A stretch of DNA of 64,000 bases from Lachnospiraceae bacterium (lineage in GTDB: Bacteria > Bacillota > Clostridia > Lachnospirales > Lachnospiraceae). The DNA is taken from the NCBI GenBank assembly GCA_910575775.1, contig CAJTEY010000009.1:62001-126000 (forward strand). The letters run 5' to 3'. Positions 43,921-52,786 of the stretch are shown here, one piece after another. Positions within the stretch are counted from its first letter, which is position 1, and each line of letters starts with the position of its first letter. A program made the position numbers and the translations under genes. The notes below the pieces were generated by a model. That model did not search any database. It worked only from the letters and a program-made list of their open reading frames with translations, and had not been told where the DNA came from.

Positions 43921-45032
43921 CAGTCCAGATAATCCTTAAGTTTCCGGCTTCTGCTGGGGTGACGCAGCTTTCTGAGCGCCTTTGCCTCAATCTGTCTGAT
44001 TCTCTCTCGGGTCACATTAAATTCTTTTCCCACTTCCTCAAGCGTTCTCGCACGGCCGTCGTCCAGCCCGAAGCGTAGACGCAGTACCTTCTGCTCTCTC
44101 TCGGTGAGGGTTCCAAGAACCTCCACAAGCTGCTCTTTTAACAGCGTAAATGCCGCCGCGTCAGCAGGGACAGGCACATTGTCGTCCTGAATAAAATCTC
44201 CCAGATGGCTGTCCTCCTCCTCGCCGATGGGCGTCTCCAGCGATACCGGCTCCTGAGAAATTTTTAAGATTTCCCTCACCCGCTCCACAGGCATATTCAT
44301 CTGTTCCGCAATCTCCTCAGGGGTAGGCTCCCGCCCCAGCTCCTGCAGGAGCTGTCTGCTCACACGGATCAGCTTGTTGATAGTTTCCACCATATGCACG
44401 GGGATACGGATGGTTCTGGCCTGATCCGCAATGGCCCTGGTGATGGCCTGTCTGATCCACCATGTCGCATAAGTGGAAAACTTATACCCTTTACGATAGT
44501 CGAACTTTTCCACAGCTTTAATCAGTCCCAGATTTCCCTCCTGGATCAGGTCAAGAAAGAGCATACCGCGTCCAACATAGCGTTTGGCTATGCTGACCAC
44601 CAGACGCAGATTGGCCTCCGCCAGACGCTGTTTCGCCTCCAGATCACCCATCTCCATCTTCTTCGCCAGCTCGATCTCTTCCTCCGCTGAGAGAAGCGGC
44701 ACCTTTCCGATTTCCTTCAAGTACATTCTGACAGGATCCTCAATGCTGATCCCATCCGGCACGGTAAGGTCGATGTCCTCCACATCCACCTCATCCTCTT
44801 CCGTCAGGATGATCTCCTCATCATCCACGTCGTCCTCTTCCGTGATGCGCAGCACATCTACATTATTCTGTTCCAGCGTCTCTAAAATTTTGTCAAACTG
44901 CTCCTCCTCCAGCGTAAGATCCGTGAAAAATTCATTGATCTCCTGGTACTCCAGAACATTCTTTTTCTTCTTTGCAACAGCCAGGAGATCTTTTAAGCGC
45001 TCCTCAAACTTTGCCTGTACATTTTCATCCAT
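43920..45032 (-). CDS. rpoD: RNA polymerase primary sigma factor (sigma-A)
   Basis: Housekeeping sigma factor. Region 1.1 is shortened, then an acidic stretch, region 1.2 ([11 protein letters not shown]), region 2 with the -10 contact helix ([20 protein letters not shown]), region 3 and region 4 ([20 protein letters not shown]). About 370 aa. Two nearby ATGs exist: GGAG lies six bases before the second one (45032), which is preferred, whereas GGAAGG abuts the first at 45044. Downstream of dnaG, as usual. Confidence 0.95.
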   Translation of the reverse strand: MDENVQAKFEERLKDLLAVAKKKKNVLEYQEINEFFTDLTLEEEQFDKILETLEQNNVDVLRITEEDDVDDEEIILTEEDEVDVEDIDLTVPDGISIEDPVRMYLKEIGKVPLLSAEEEIELAKKMEMGDLEAKQRLAEANLRLVVSIAKRYVGRGMLFLDLIQEGNLGLIKAVEKFDYRKGYKFSTYATWWIRQAITRAIADQARTIRIPVHMVETINKLIRVSRQLLQELGREPTPEEIAEQMNMPVERVREILKISQEPVSLETPIGEEEDSHLGDFIQDDNVPVPADAAAFTLLKEQLVEVLGTLTEREQKVLRLRFGLDDGRARTLEEVGKEFNVTRERIRQIEAKALRKLRHPSRSRKLKDYLD

Positions 45033-45106
45033 GAATTGCTCCATCCTTCCTATGTTTAACCTCTGTCCGACTGTAAACGTGCCTTTTTTCGATTAGCTTA
45101 CCCCGA

Positions 45107-46876
45107 TCACAGGGAAATATGCGTTTTCTTAAGCTCCTCCAGCGCCTTTTTCCCGGATATTACCTGATTTAAAGCCTCCATATCCGATCCCATTCTGGCT
45201 GAATAATAGTTGAAACTGTTGTCTTTCACAGCCACTACCACGTCATGAAGCGCTTTCTCCCTCTCCTGTTTCGTGTCAAGCCTTTCCAGCTTCGTGTTGA
45301 AGATTGCCGCCACTTCCCGCTGCTCCTCTTCCTCCTCGAAAGCGCTGACAATGGAAGCCGGGGAAAAGGATCCCTGTTCCATTCCGGCAAACAGCTTGTC
45401 CGCCACCTGCCGGTACAGCTCCTGTGTAAAGTCCGCCGCAGAAATATAGGCTTTGATCTTCGGATAAATCTCCGGCTCCTCCGAAAGCCATGTCAGGAGG
45501 ATGCGCTGTGATTTTCTGATATGATCCTCGGAAGTAGGCTTTCCTGCCATCGTGGATTTGGGTCTCTCTACCGGTCTTACCAGCCCCGTGCGTGCCGCGT
45601 AGCCGTTCACCAGTTTCCTAAGGTTCTCAAATCCGATATGATACCGCTCCGCCACCGACTCGATATAGTTTTCCCTCTCCACCTCTTCCTCAAAACCGCA
45701 GAGCTTTCTGGCGATCTCCCGGTGAAAAGCGGTCTTTGACTCCGGATCTTCCATATGGTAATTTCTTTCCAGCACCTTCAGCTCAAAGAAAAAGCCGTTT
45801 TGTGCCTGATCGATCCGCTCCTGGAACGCCTTCGCCCCAAGATTCTTTATAAATTCATCGGGGTCTTTGTAGGGCTGCATATCAATCACCCGCCCCCGAA
45901 GTCCCGCTTCCTTTAATATACCGAGCGCACGGAGCGCCGCATTTGTGCCTGCCCCGTCGCTGTCGTAGGCAAGCAGCACCTCCTCACCGAATCGTTTTAC
46001 CAGACTGGCCTGTCCCGCCGTGAAAGCCGTTCCAAGCGAGGCGACAGCCTGTCCAAATCCTGCCTGGTGCAGCGCAATCACATCCATATAGCCCTCACAC
46101 AAAATCAGATTTCCCGTCCTCGCCGTTCTGGCAAAATTCAGACCATACAGATTGCGGCTTTTGTCAAAAATCGCCGTCTCCGGGGAGTTTAAGTACTTCG
46201 GTTTGGCATCCCCCATAACCCGGCCGCCAAATCCAATCACCCGGTGGTTGCCGTCCTGAATCGGAAACATCACCCGGTTCCAGAATTTGTCGTGAACGCC
46301 CCGTTTCTCGTCAAACCCTGTCAGCCCTGCTTCCGTAATCAGATCGTCCGCATAGCCCTTCGACCGCAGATAAGCCGTCAGATCAGATCCTGTCCCGTCC
46401 GCATAACCAAGCCCGAACTTCTTCATCGTCTCTTCCGTCAGCGCCCTGCCGGTCAGATACCTGTATCCCGTCTGTCCTCTGGGGGAGCGCAGCAGATAAT
46501 AATAGTATTTCGCAGCCTGCTTATTGACCTCGAGCAGCTTTGCTCGCCTGTTCTCCTTGCGCCGCATCTCCTCCGAGTACTCCACTTCCGGCAGTGCTAC
46601 ACCTGCGCGGTCAGCCAGCATCTTAAGCGCCTCCTGAAAAGCGGCGTTCTCATATTCCATTAAAAAAGTAATCACGTTACCGCCCGCCCCGCAGCCGAAG
46701 CAGTAGTACATCTGCTTACCCGGCGAAACTGAGAAAGAAGGAGATTTCTCATTGTGGAACGGACAAAGCCCAAAGTAACTGCTCCCCTTCTTCTGCATAC
46801 GCACATAACCCGAGATCACTTCAACGATATCATTTTTCGCTCTGATCTCCTCGATCAGTTCTTCCGGATAACGCAT
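45107..46876 (-). CDS. dnaG: DNA primase
   Basis: Makes RNA primers at the replication fork. Zinc-binding motif CPFHNEKSPSFSVSPGKQMY with YCFGCG near residue 40, TOPRIM domain with LILCEGYMDVIAL and AYDSDGAGTNAA, and a C-terminal helicase-interaction domain. 589 aa is normal. The gene is followed by rpoD in the conserved macromolecular-synthesis order. Confidence 0.96.
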   Translation of the reverse strand: MRYPEELIEEIRAKNDIVEVISGYVRMQKKGSSYFGLCPFHNEKSPSFSVSPGKQMYYCFGCGAGGNVITFLMEYENAAFQEALKMLADRAGVALPEVEYSEEMRRKENRRAKLLEVNKQAAKYYYYLLRSPRGQTGYRYLTGRALTEETMKKFGLGYADGTGSDLTAYLRSKGYADDLITEAGLTGFDEKRGVHDKFWNRVMFPIQDGNHRVIGFGGRVMGDAKPKYLNSPETAIFDKSRNLYGLNFARTARTGNLILCEGYMDVIALHQAGFGQAVASLGTAFTAGQASLVKRFGEEVLLAYDSDGAGTNAALRALGILKEAGLRGRVIDMQPYKDPDEFIKNLGAKAFQERIDQAQNGFFFELKVLERNYHMEDPESKTAFHREIARKLCGFEEEVERENYIESVAERYHIGFENLRKLVNGYAARTGLVRPVERPKSTMAGKPTSEDHIRKSQRILLTWLSEEPEIYPKIKAYISAADFTQELYRQVADKLFAGMEQGSFSPASIVSAFEEEEEQREVAAIFNTKLERLDTKQEREKALHDVVVAVKDNSFNYYSARMGSDMEALNQVISGKKALEELKKTHISL

Positions 46877-46981
46877 GTTATTTCGCGACCTTCCTCTCCC
46901 GAACTGTCACTCTTTCCTTCCCAATATAAATTCCTTTTAACGCTAACCGCCATGTCACAGCTTCACTGTGACTCAAATCAA

Positions 46982-47079
46982 TGCGGAGAATGCCGTATTT
47001 CAGGCATTCTCCTGAGTGAAACTTAGAAGTTCTCCGCAAAACAGCCTCTGCTGTGAGCGGCTAGAACTTCTTTTCACTC
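46982..47079 (-). repeat. Dispersed structured repeat, copy R6
   Basis: Hairpin GGAGAATGCC/GGCATTCTCC (46985-47012), outer stem GAGTGAAA (47014-47021) with TTTCACTC (47072-47079), inner stem AGAAGTTCT with AGAACTTCT, and apical hairpin ACAGC/GCTGT (47041-47054). All four stems differ from R1 but keep full pairing. The last base overlaps the dgt stop codon TAG. dnaG follows about 105 bases later. Confidence 0.92.
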
Positions 47080-48083
47080 TAGCCATGCCAGGTCTTGGGA
47101 ATATACAGCTTCTCATACTGCGCGATGGCAAAACGGTCTGTCATAGAGCTGATATAATCGCATACAATCTTCTCGAGCGGTTCCCCCGCATCCAGAAGCT
47201 TAAACAAAAAGTTCGGAAGCTGCTCCGTGTGCACCAGATAGTGCTCATAGAGCGTGATGATCAGATTTTCCGCCTTCCCCTCCTCGCTCTTTGCTATGGA
47301 ATTCCTGTACACTTGCCGGAACATAAATTCACGCATCTTTGTCATGGCCTCCGCCACCTCCGGCGACATACAGATATCATCACGGTCACGGCTGTTTGTC
47401 ACAATATTATGGATGAAGAAATCCAGACGCTGCCCGCAACTGTACCCGATCACGCTCCCAATCTCCTTTGGCACATCCGCCTCTTTCAATATCCCGGCAC
47501 GCACTGCATCATCCATGTCATGGTGAATATAGGCAATTTTGTCCGCAAGCCGGACGATCCTGCCCTCCAGCGTCTGGGGCATACTCGCCGTCTGATGATT
47601 CAGAATGCCGTCCCTCACCTCTATCGTCAGGTTGATACCTTTGCCGTTCTTCTCCAGGAGATCCACAGTGCGCACGCTCTGTTCATTGTGCTTAAAGCCG
47701 TAAGGACACACCCGCTCAAGCGCACGCTCTCCCGCATGACCGAACGGCGTATGCCCCAGATCATGCCCGAGGGCAATGGCTTCCACCAGATCCTCATTCA
47801 ACTTAAGCGCTTTGGCGATGGTCCGCGCCGTCTGGCTTACCTCCAGTGTATGCGTGAGCCTTGTCCGATAATGATCTCCCTCAGGCGTCAGAAACACCTG
47901 CGTCTTATCCTTCAGGCGACGGAAGGACTTGCTATGTATAATCCGATCCCTGTCCCGCTGAAACACCGGGCGGATGTCACACTGCTCCTCCGGCTTAAGC
48001 CTGCCCTGGGAATGCATGCTGAGCATGGCATAGGGACTCAGGTATTCCTTCTCCCACTGTTCCAAACTTTCCCGTATATTCAT
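47079..48083 (-). CDS. dgt: Deoxyguanosinetriphosphate triphosphohydrolase-like protein
   Basis: HD-superfamily hydrolase of the Dgt/RelA-like group, which cleaves dNTPs to nucleosides and triphosphate. HD motif residues are in RLTHTLEVSQ and in ALGHDLGHTPFGHAGE; VDLLEKNGKG and ADKIAYIHHDMDDA carry further family residues. The ATG at 48083 is preceded by AAAGG; a ten-codon extension is unlikely. 334 aa. Located beside dnaG, a common clostridial arrangement. Confidence 0.92.
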   Translation of the reverse strand: MNIRESLEQWEKEYLSPYAMLSMHSQGRLKPEEQCDIRPVFQRDRDRIIHSKSFRRLKDKTQVFLTPEGDHYRTRLTHTLEVSQTARTIAKALKLNEDLVEAIALGHDLGHTPFGHAGERALERVCPYGFKHNEQSVRTVDLLEKNGKGINLTIEVRDGILNHQTASMPQTLEGRIVRLADKIAYIHHDMDDAVRAGILKEADVPKEIGSVIGYSCGQRLDFFIHNIVTNSRDRDDICMSPEVAEAMTKMREFMFRQVYRNSIAKSEEGKAENLIITLYEHYLVHTEQLPNFLFKLLDAGEPLEKIVCDYISSMTDRFAIAQYEKLYIPKTWHG

Positions 48084-48217
48084 GGCTGTGCCTTTCTTCT
48101 TGTAAAAAAACAACCGTCATATTACTATTATTCGCCCCAAACCGCCGAAATCCTTTTTTTATTTTATTTTAATTCAGAGTCCATGCCGATTTATAACCAT
48201 CAGACTGTCTTTAACGT

Positions 48218-49144
48218 CTATCTGCAAATATCGTAAATGAACTCTGCGTTCTGATCCATGGCTTCATATGCCGTCTTAAAAGGAGACATCTGGAACACAT
48301 GCCACATCCCTTTGAACACATCCATCTTTACACTGACATTGTCCTTCAGCAGCTTTTTGTAGAGCAGCGCCGCATCGTCGTGCAGGATTTCATTGCTTCC
48401 CACCTGGATATAAATAGGCGGAAACCCTTCATAATCCCCAAACAAGGGAGAAATCAGCGGATCTGTCAGATCCTGTCCCGCCGCGTAATTTTCGATCATC
48501 TGCTGCAGGTACCCCGCGTTTAAGACCGGATCAATCTCAGCCTTGGTCACATGGGATCTGCCCGAAGCCGTCAGATCCGTCCACGGTGACATCAGCACAA
48601 GACCTCTTGGCATAAGTCTTCCTTGCTTTTTTAACTGCAGACATAGAGAAAGCGCCAGATTGCCGCCCGCAGAGTCCCCTGCCAGAATCACATCCCTAGC
48701 CCCGTACCCCAAAAGCATCAGATAATCCCAGACCTGCATGGCGTCCTGCGTTGCTGCCGGATAGGGATTTTCGGGGGCAAGCCTGTAGTCAAAGCTGAGT
48801 ACATCCATGGAAGTGGAGGCAGCCAGCTTCGTCGTCAGCGTTCTGGCATAAAGGCTGCTGCCCGTAGAATAGCCGCCGCCATGACAATACAAAATAATAT
48901 ATTTTTTCATATGCGCACGGTTTACATAAATCCATTCTCCATGAATTGCGCCGCCTGCTGCCCCGCGTGCGGCAATCTCCACATCCTCCACAATCACATC
49001 CCTGCTGCTCCCCAGAAGGGCGCCGAAATGATCCTGCGACTGGCGGTGCTTCTCAATATCCACGTTTTCCACCGCACCGTGCATCCGCTTAATCAGATTC
49101 ATCAGACTGGCGTTTCTTTTATCTGTTTTATCCGTCTTTCCCAT
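48218..49144 (-). CDS. Alpha/beta hydrolase of the hormone-sensitive lipase type
   Basis: Esterase-like enzyme with the oxyanion motif YCHGGGY at about residue 85 and nucleophile motif GDSAGGNLAL; Asp and His are predicted near LQVGSNEILHDD and MWHVFQM. 308 aa, no signal peptide. GGAGG precedes the ATG. It is divergent from the acyltransferase gene, with 84 bases between their starts, so an acyl-ester making and breaking pair is possible; the substrate is unknown. Confidence 0.86.
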   Translation of the reverse strand: MGKTDKTDKRNASLMNLIKRMHGAVENVDIEKHRQSQDHFGALLGSSRDVIVEDVEIAARGAAGGAIHGEWIYVNRAHMKKYIILYCHGGGYSTGSSLYARTLTTKLAASTSMDVLSFDYRLAPENPYPAATQDAMQVWDYLMLLGYGARDVILAGDSAGGNLALSLCLQLKKQGRLMPRGLVLMSPWTDLTASGRSHVTKAEIDPVLNAGYLQQMIENYAAGQDLTDPLISPLFGDYEGFPPIYIQVGSNEILHDDAALLYKKLLKDNVSVKMDVFKGMWHVFQMSPFKTAYEAMDQNAEFIYDICR

Positions 49145-49212
49145 ATTTCCTCCGTTCTCTGCTCCACGCGTTCCCTAATATACAACAATTTTACCATAAA
49201 AAGGGAAATTTG

Positions 49213-49221
49213 TGGTATACT
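49213..49221 (+). promoter_or_regulatory. Extended -10 promoter abutting the acyltransferase start
   Basis: TGG followed by TATACT (49216-49221) is an extended -10 motif. A transcript would start near 49228, which is the ATG itself; no ribosome binding site precedes that ATG. A leaderless mRNA is therefore possible. The -35 region is poor. Confidence 0.4.
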
Positions 49222-49227
49222 TATTCC

Positions 49228-50559
49228 ATGCGCAGAGAACACACAAAAAAACAAGTGAATAAAACCGGCCTTCGGGGCAAAAAAGACGTCTGGTATAAGC
49301 TGGATTTGTCCGCCACCGTCTATCCCACCCTGCAAAGGCGGGATTTTTCCTCAGTATACCGTCTCAGTGTGAAGCTGAAGGAACCGATAGACCCGGCGCT
49401 TTTACAGCAGGCTCTGGATCTTACGCTGCCCCGCTTCCCCACCTACAAGGTGGCGATCCGAAAAGGGCTGTTCTGGCGTTATCTGGAACCGAACAACAGG
49501 CCCGGTCCTTTCGTGCAGGAGGATATCAAAAACCCCTGTATGCCCATGCATTTTAGAAGTAACAATCGTTATCTTATCAGAATATACCACTACGGCTGCC
49601 GTATCTCCCTGGAAGCGCACCATTGTCTCGGCGACGGCACCGGCGGCATGAGCCTTTTACAGACGCTGACAGCCGTATACCTGGAGCTTCTGGGACATAA
49701 GATCACGCCCTCCGGCTTTGTGTTAAGCCTGGACGAGGAGCCTGATCCCGGCGAGCTGGAAGACTCCTACATGCGCTATGCCACGGCGAAGGTCAAACCG
49801 CCGCGCCCGGCGGAAAAAACTTACCGTGTCCGCGGCACCAAGGAGCCGTTCTACACACTGAACATCATAAACGGCACTTTGTCCGTCAAGGAAATCATGG
49901 CGGTAGCCAAAAAATACGGCGCCACCATCACGGAATACCTGAACGCCGTACTGCTCTACGCCCTGCTCCAGAAGCAGCAGCAGGAATTTCATCTGACCTA
50001 CAAACCCGTACGGATTGCCATGCCCGTAAATCTGCGCCGTTTCTTTCCCTCTAAGACCTTACGCAATTTTATCACCATGGTATACCCGTCCATCGATCCC
50101 CGGCTGGGAGAATACAGCTTCGAGGAGATCGTGACCGAGGTGCACAATTTCATGCGTTATTATATAAACGCAAAATTCCTGTGCGGCGATATCACCACCA
50201 ACGCCGCCACCAAGCACAACTTTCTGATCCGTGTCGTACCGCTTTTCATAAAGGATCTGGTGGTTCGCACCTTCTACACCCGCGTGCAGGATAAAAATTC
50301 CTCCGCCGGACTTACCAACATGGGCGCGCTCCCGGTGCCTGCGGATATGAAGCCCTATATCGACCGTTTCGATATCTACATGGGGCAGCCCTTTTCCTCC
50401 CGCACCAACTGCGCCATCATCAGTTTCGAGGATATTCTGACCATCAACTTCGCCAGCAGTATCGTGGAGAGCGATGTGGAGCGGCATTTCTTCCGCAAAC
50501 TGGTGCAGGACGGCATTCATGTGAAGATTGAGAGCAACCGCTCGTCCGAATTGCAATAA
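49228..50559 (+). CDS. Condensation-type acyltransferase (alcohol acetyltransferase-like)
   Basis: The HHxxxDG active-site motif is present as AHHCLGDGTGG near residue 135, placing the protein in the chloramphenicol acetyltransferase/condensation superfamily near alcohol acetyltransferase and PapA-like enzymes. FRSNNRYLIRIYHYG and SSAGLTNMGALPVP also fit. About 443 aa, no membrane segment. The next gene is a zinc-ribbon membrane protein and the divergent gene an esterase. The first upstream in-frame TTG (49210) overlaps the promoter and is not used. Confidence 0.8.
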   Translation: MRREHTKKQVNKTGLRGKKDVWYKLDLSATVYPTLQRRDFSSVYRLSVKLKEPIDPALLQQALDLTLPRFPTYKVAIRKGLFWRYLEPNNRPGPFVQEDIKNPCMPMHFRSNNRYLIRIYHYGCRISLEAHHCLGDGTGGMSLLQTLTAVYLELLGHKITPSGFVLSLDEEPDPGELEDSYMRYATAKVKPPRPAEKTYRVRGTKEPFYTLNIINGTLSVKEIMAVAKKYGATITEYLNAVLLYALLQKQQQEFHLTYKPVRIAMPVNLRRFFPSKTLRNFITMVYPSIDPRLGEYSFEEIVTEVHNFMRYYINAKFLCGDITTNAATKHNFLIRVVPLFIKDLVVRTFYTRVQDKNSSAGLTNMGALPVPADMKPYIDRFDIYMGQPFSSRTNCAIISFEDILTINFASSIVESDVERHFFRKLVQDGIHVKIESNRSSELQ

Positions 50560-50560
50560 C

Positions 50561-50582
50561 ACATGTTCCGAAAACAACATGT
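50561..50582 (+). promoter_or_regulatory. Inverted repeat after the acyltransferase gene
   Basis: ACATGTT (50561-50567) and AACATGT (50576-50582) pair with an eight-base loop, starting one base after the stop codon. It is short and lacks a T-run, so it is at most a weak attenuator between the two co-oriented genes. Confidence 0.4.
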
Positions 50583-50597
50583 TTGAAACAGAGCGCA

Positions 50598-50615
50598 CTT
50601 AAATCATGATTTAAG
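50598..50615 (+). promoter_or_regulatory. 18-bp palindrome beside the DUF6320-like gene ribosome binding site
   Basis: CTTAAATCATGATTTAAG is a perfect 18-bp palindrome that ends two bases before the AAGGAA ribosome binding site. It could be a regulator-binding site or an mRNA hairpin that affects access to that site. Confidence 0.45.
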
Positions 50616-50627
50616 AAAGGAAATTCT

Positions 50628-51332
50628 ATGTCATACTGTGTAAACTGCGGCGTAGAGCTGGAGGCCTCCCTGCGGGAATGTCCGCTGTGCCACACGCCTG
50701 TTATTAATCTAAAAGAAGCCGGAAAGGAGTTTCCCCCTTCCCCCTATCCCGTCGACAAAGGACAGGTAGAAGTCGTAAAGAGAAAGGATCTCGGCATCCT
50801 GCTCTCCGTTGTGCTGACTGCCACAGGCGCTACCTGCCTGCTGTTAAATCTACTGGTATTCAGCCGGTCCCTCTGGTCTCTTCTGGTGATCGGTATCTGC
50901 ATCTGCCTGTTTGTGTTCACCTTTCCTGTTGTCTACTACAGCAAAATGCCGTTCTTAGTGTCACTTTTTGCAGACGGGATGGCCGTGGCGGTGTATCTGT
51001 ACATGATCTCCTATCTCACCCCCTCCGCCACATGGTTCTGGGAACTGGGACTGCCCATTGTCGCACTCGCCACACTGGCTCTGGAGATTTTTACCCTGCT
51101 TGCCAAAAAAGTGCCCTTCACGATTCTTTCCGGCGCATTGTGCCTGTTTATCGAGATTCCACTGTTCTGCGCTGCGCTGGAACTGATGATCCGGCGTATG
51201 ATTCTGTCACCGCTGCGGCTGACATGGTCCGCTGTGGTGCTGACTGTCTGCGTCATCATCGACGTGGCCCTCATCACGATCCTCGTAAAAAAACGTCTGC
51301 GCAACGAGGTGCGCAGACGGCTTCACTTCTGA
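50628..51332 (+). CDS. Zinc-ribbon membrane protein (DUF6320-like)
   Basis: An N-terminal zinc ribbon (CVNCG near residue 4, then CPLCH near 18) is followed by six or so membrane helices from about residue 55. 234 aa. This matches DUF6320 proteins, often found beside condensation-type acyltransferases; function is unknown. AAAGGAAATTCT precedes the ATG. It is convergent with the DUF4125 gene, with only four bases between the stops. Confidence 0.78.
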   Translation: MSYCVNCGVELEASLRECPLCHTPVINLKEAGKEFPPSPYPVDKGQVEVVKRKDLGILLSVVLTATGATCLLLNLLVFSRSLWSLLVIGICICLFVFTFPVVYYSKMPFLVSLFADGMAVAVYLYMISYLTPSATWFWELGLPIVALATLALEIFTLLAKKVPFTILSGALCLFIEIPLFCAALELMIRRMILSPLRLTWSAVVLTVCVIIDVALITILVKKRLRNEVRRRLHF

Positions 51333-51336
51333 ATAT

Positions 51337-51963
51337 TTATTTACTGTACCTCTCTTCCGCGTCTTCCAAAGACGGATATCCGTAGAAAGCGGTTTCATTG
51401 GCAATGGTCTGTTTTAACAGGCTCTCACCTCTTTCTCTGGCTTCCTCCGTCTCCTTATGAATCAGCGAAAGCGTCCTCATGGAATAGGTGTAAAGCTCGC
51501 CGCGAAGATAGCTCTCCATGGAGGAGCCTGCCATAACACCGTCCTCCGCAGTAGTGGACACCCTGCCCCGCTTGCGCAGGTTCGGGTACTCTTCGGCCAT
51601 TCTTTCATCCCACTCCAGATTGACCGCTATGATCTGTTCCACAATTTCCTTCTTTTCGGTCACATCGGGAAGATGCGCCTTAATTTCTTCGTATTCTTCC
51701 GGGTAGGTGCTCTCCATCATAAAACCGTATTTCTCGAAAATCGGGTTTCTGCCCTCTTTTACCGCCTCATGACAATCCGCCTGATAGCTCAGAAGCACCT
51801 CGTCAGAGTATACCATCCACTGGCTCATGCGCATCTTAAAGAAGGTATCGGGATCATCCTGGCAGGATGCCCTGCCGCCTGTATTGTAGACCTGCTGGAA
51901 CAGCTCCCACTCCATCTGCGCAATGTCAAATATCAACTGTTCGCGTTCACTGACCTGTGCCAT
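51337..51963 (-). CDS. DUF4125 family protein
   Basis: Soluble 208-residue helical protein with the DUF4125 pattern ([37 protein letters not shown], then [12 protein letters not shown] and [12 protein letters not shown]). No enzyme motif is evident and the role is unknown. The ATG at 51963 is preceded by GGGGAAAG; the 20-codon upstream extension runs into the GerMN gene and is not used. Confidence 0.82.
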   Translation of the reverse strand: MAQVSEREQLIFDIAQMEWELFQQVYNTGGRASCQDDPDTFFKMRMSQWMVYSDEVLLSYQADCHEAVKEGRNPIFEKYGFMMESTYPEEYEEIKAHLPDVTEKKEIVEQIIAVNLEWDERMAEEYPNLRKRGRVSTTAEDGVMAGSSMESYLRGELYTYSMRTLSLIHKETEEARERGESLLKQTIANETAFYGYPSLEDAEERYSK

Positions 51964-51991
51964 GATACTCTTTCCCCTTTCTGTCCAATAT

Positions 51992-52711
51992 TTACTCCTC
52001 TTCCGGCTCTGTGGCATCCACATCCGTCTCGCTGCCCGCTGCCGTCAGATACGCCATAATTTCTCTCGGCATGTCGCCGGAAATCGCCTTCGTATACGCC
52101 GCGTTGGAGGTGACAAGCGTCTCTCCTTCCACCGTTATGTACATCGCATCGGCGTCATAGTTGGAAACAAACGTATTGACGATGGATGAGATGATGATGC
52201 ACTCCGCCTCCATGGACATAGTCAGCAGATACTCCCGGAAGCTCCCGGAAAGATCCAGATACAGAAGCTTTCTCCCGTCCTCTTCCCGCTCCTCCATGGA
52301 GAGCGCCTTCGAATCCAGCAGGGGCACAATATTATGTTTTGCCAGCGCATTCAAAAGCACATCCGGCGTGACCTCTGCCGGCGTGATTTCCTCCCGCGTC
52401 AAGTCGGAATCCATATCCCTTCCGTAACAGATCACCGCCACAGGCGTGTAGTTCTCATCCTCGTTCCCTAAATATGTTTTCTCCTCAGGTTCTTTTTCCC
52501 GTACCTCTTCTGTCTCCTTCCGCTCTTCTCCGGTTTCCTCCTCAGATTCTTCCTCCAATAAATATTCCAGAGAATTCACCAGCATATCTTTTGATGACAT
52601 TTCCGGTACGACGATCTCTCCCGTCGTCACCGCAGCGTCCGCCGCCCTGCCGCAGGCCGTCAACAGCATGACAGCCAAAAGCGCAAGCGCCGCCATGTTT
52701 CTCTTTTTCAT
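51992..52711 (-). CDS. GerMN domain lipoprotein
   Basis: Signal with lipobox ([11 protein letters not shown]20), a Glu-rich linker of about 40 residues, then a GerMN-type domain ([57 protein letters not shown]). GerMN domains occur in GerM and other envelope or sporulation lipoproteins. 239 aa. GGAGG precedes the ATG. It lies between the DUF4125 gene and nagA. Confidence 0.85.
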   Translation of the reverse strand: MKKRNMAALALLAVMLLTACGRAADAAVTTGEIVVPEMSSKDMLVNSLEYLLEEESEEETGEERKETEEVREKEPEEKTYLGNEDENYTPVAVICYGRDMDSDLTREEITPAEVTPDVLLNALAKHNIVPLLDSKALSMEEREEDGRKLLYLDLSGSFREYLLTMSMEAECIIISSIVNTFVSNYDADAMYITVEGETLVTSNAAYTKAISGDMPREIMAYLTAAGSETDVDATEPEEE

Positions 52712-52786
52712 AATTTTCCTCCCCGAATGCCAATCCCTTGAATCGTTTTATTCTATCACACTGCATCCGAAAAGTAAATTGACTTT

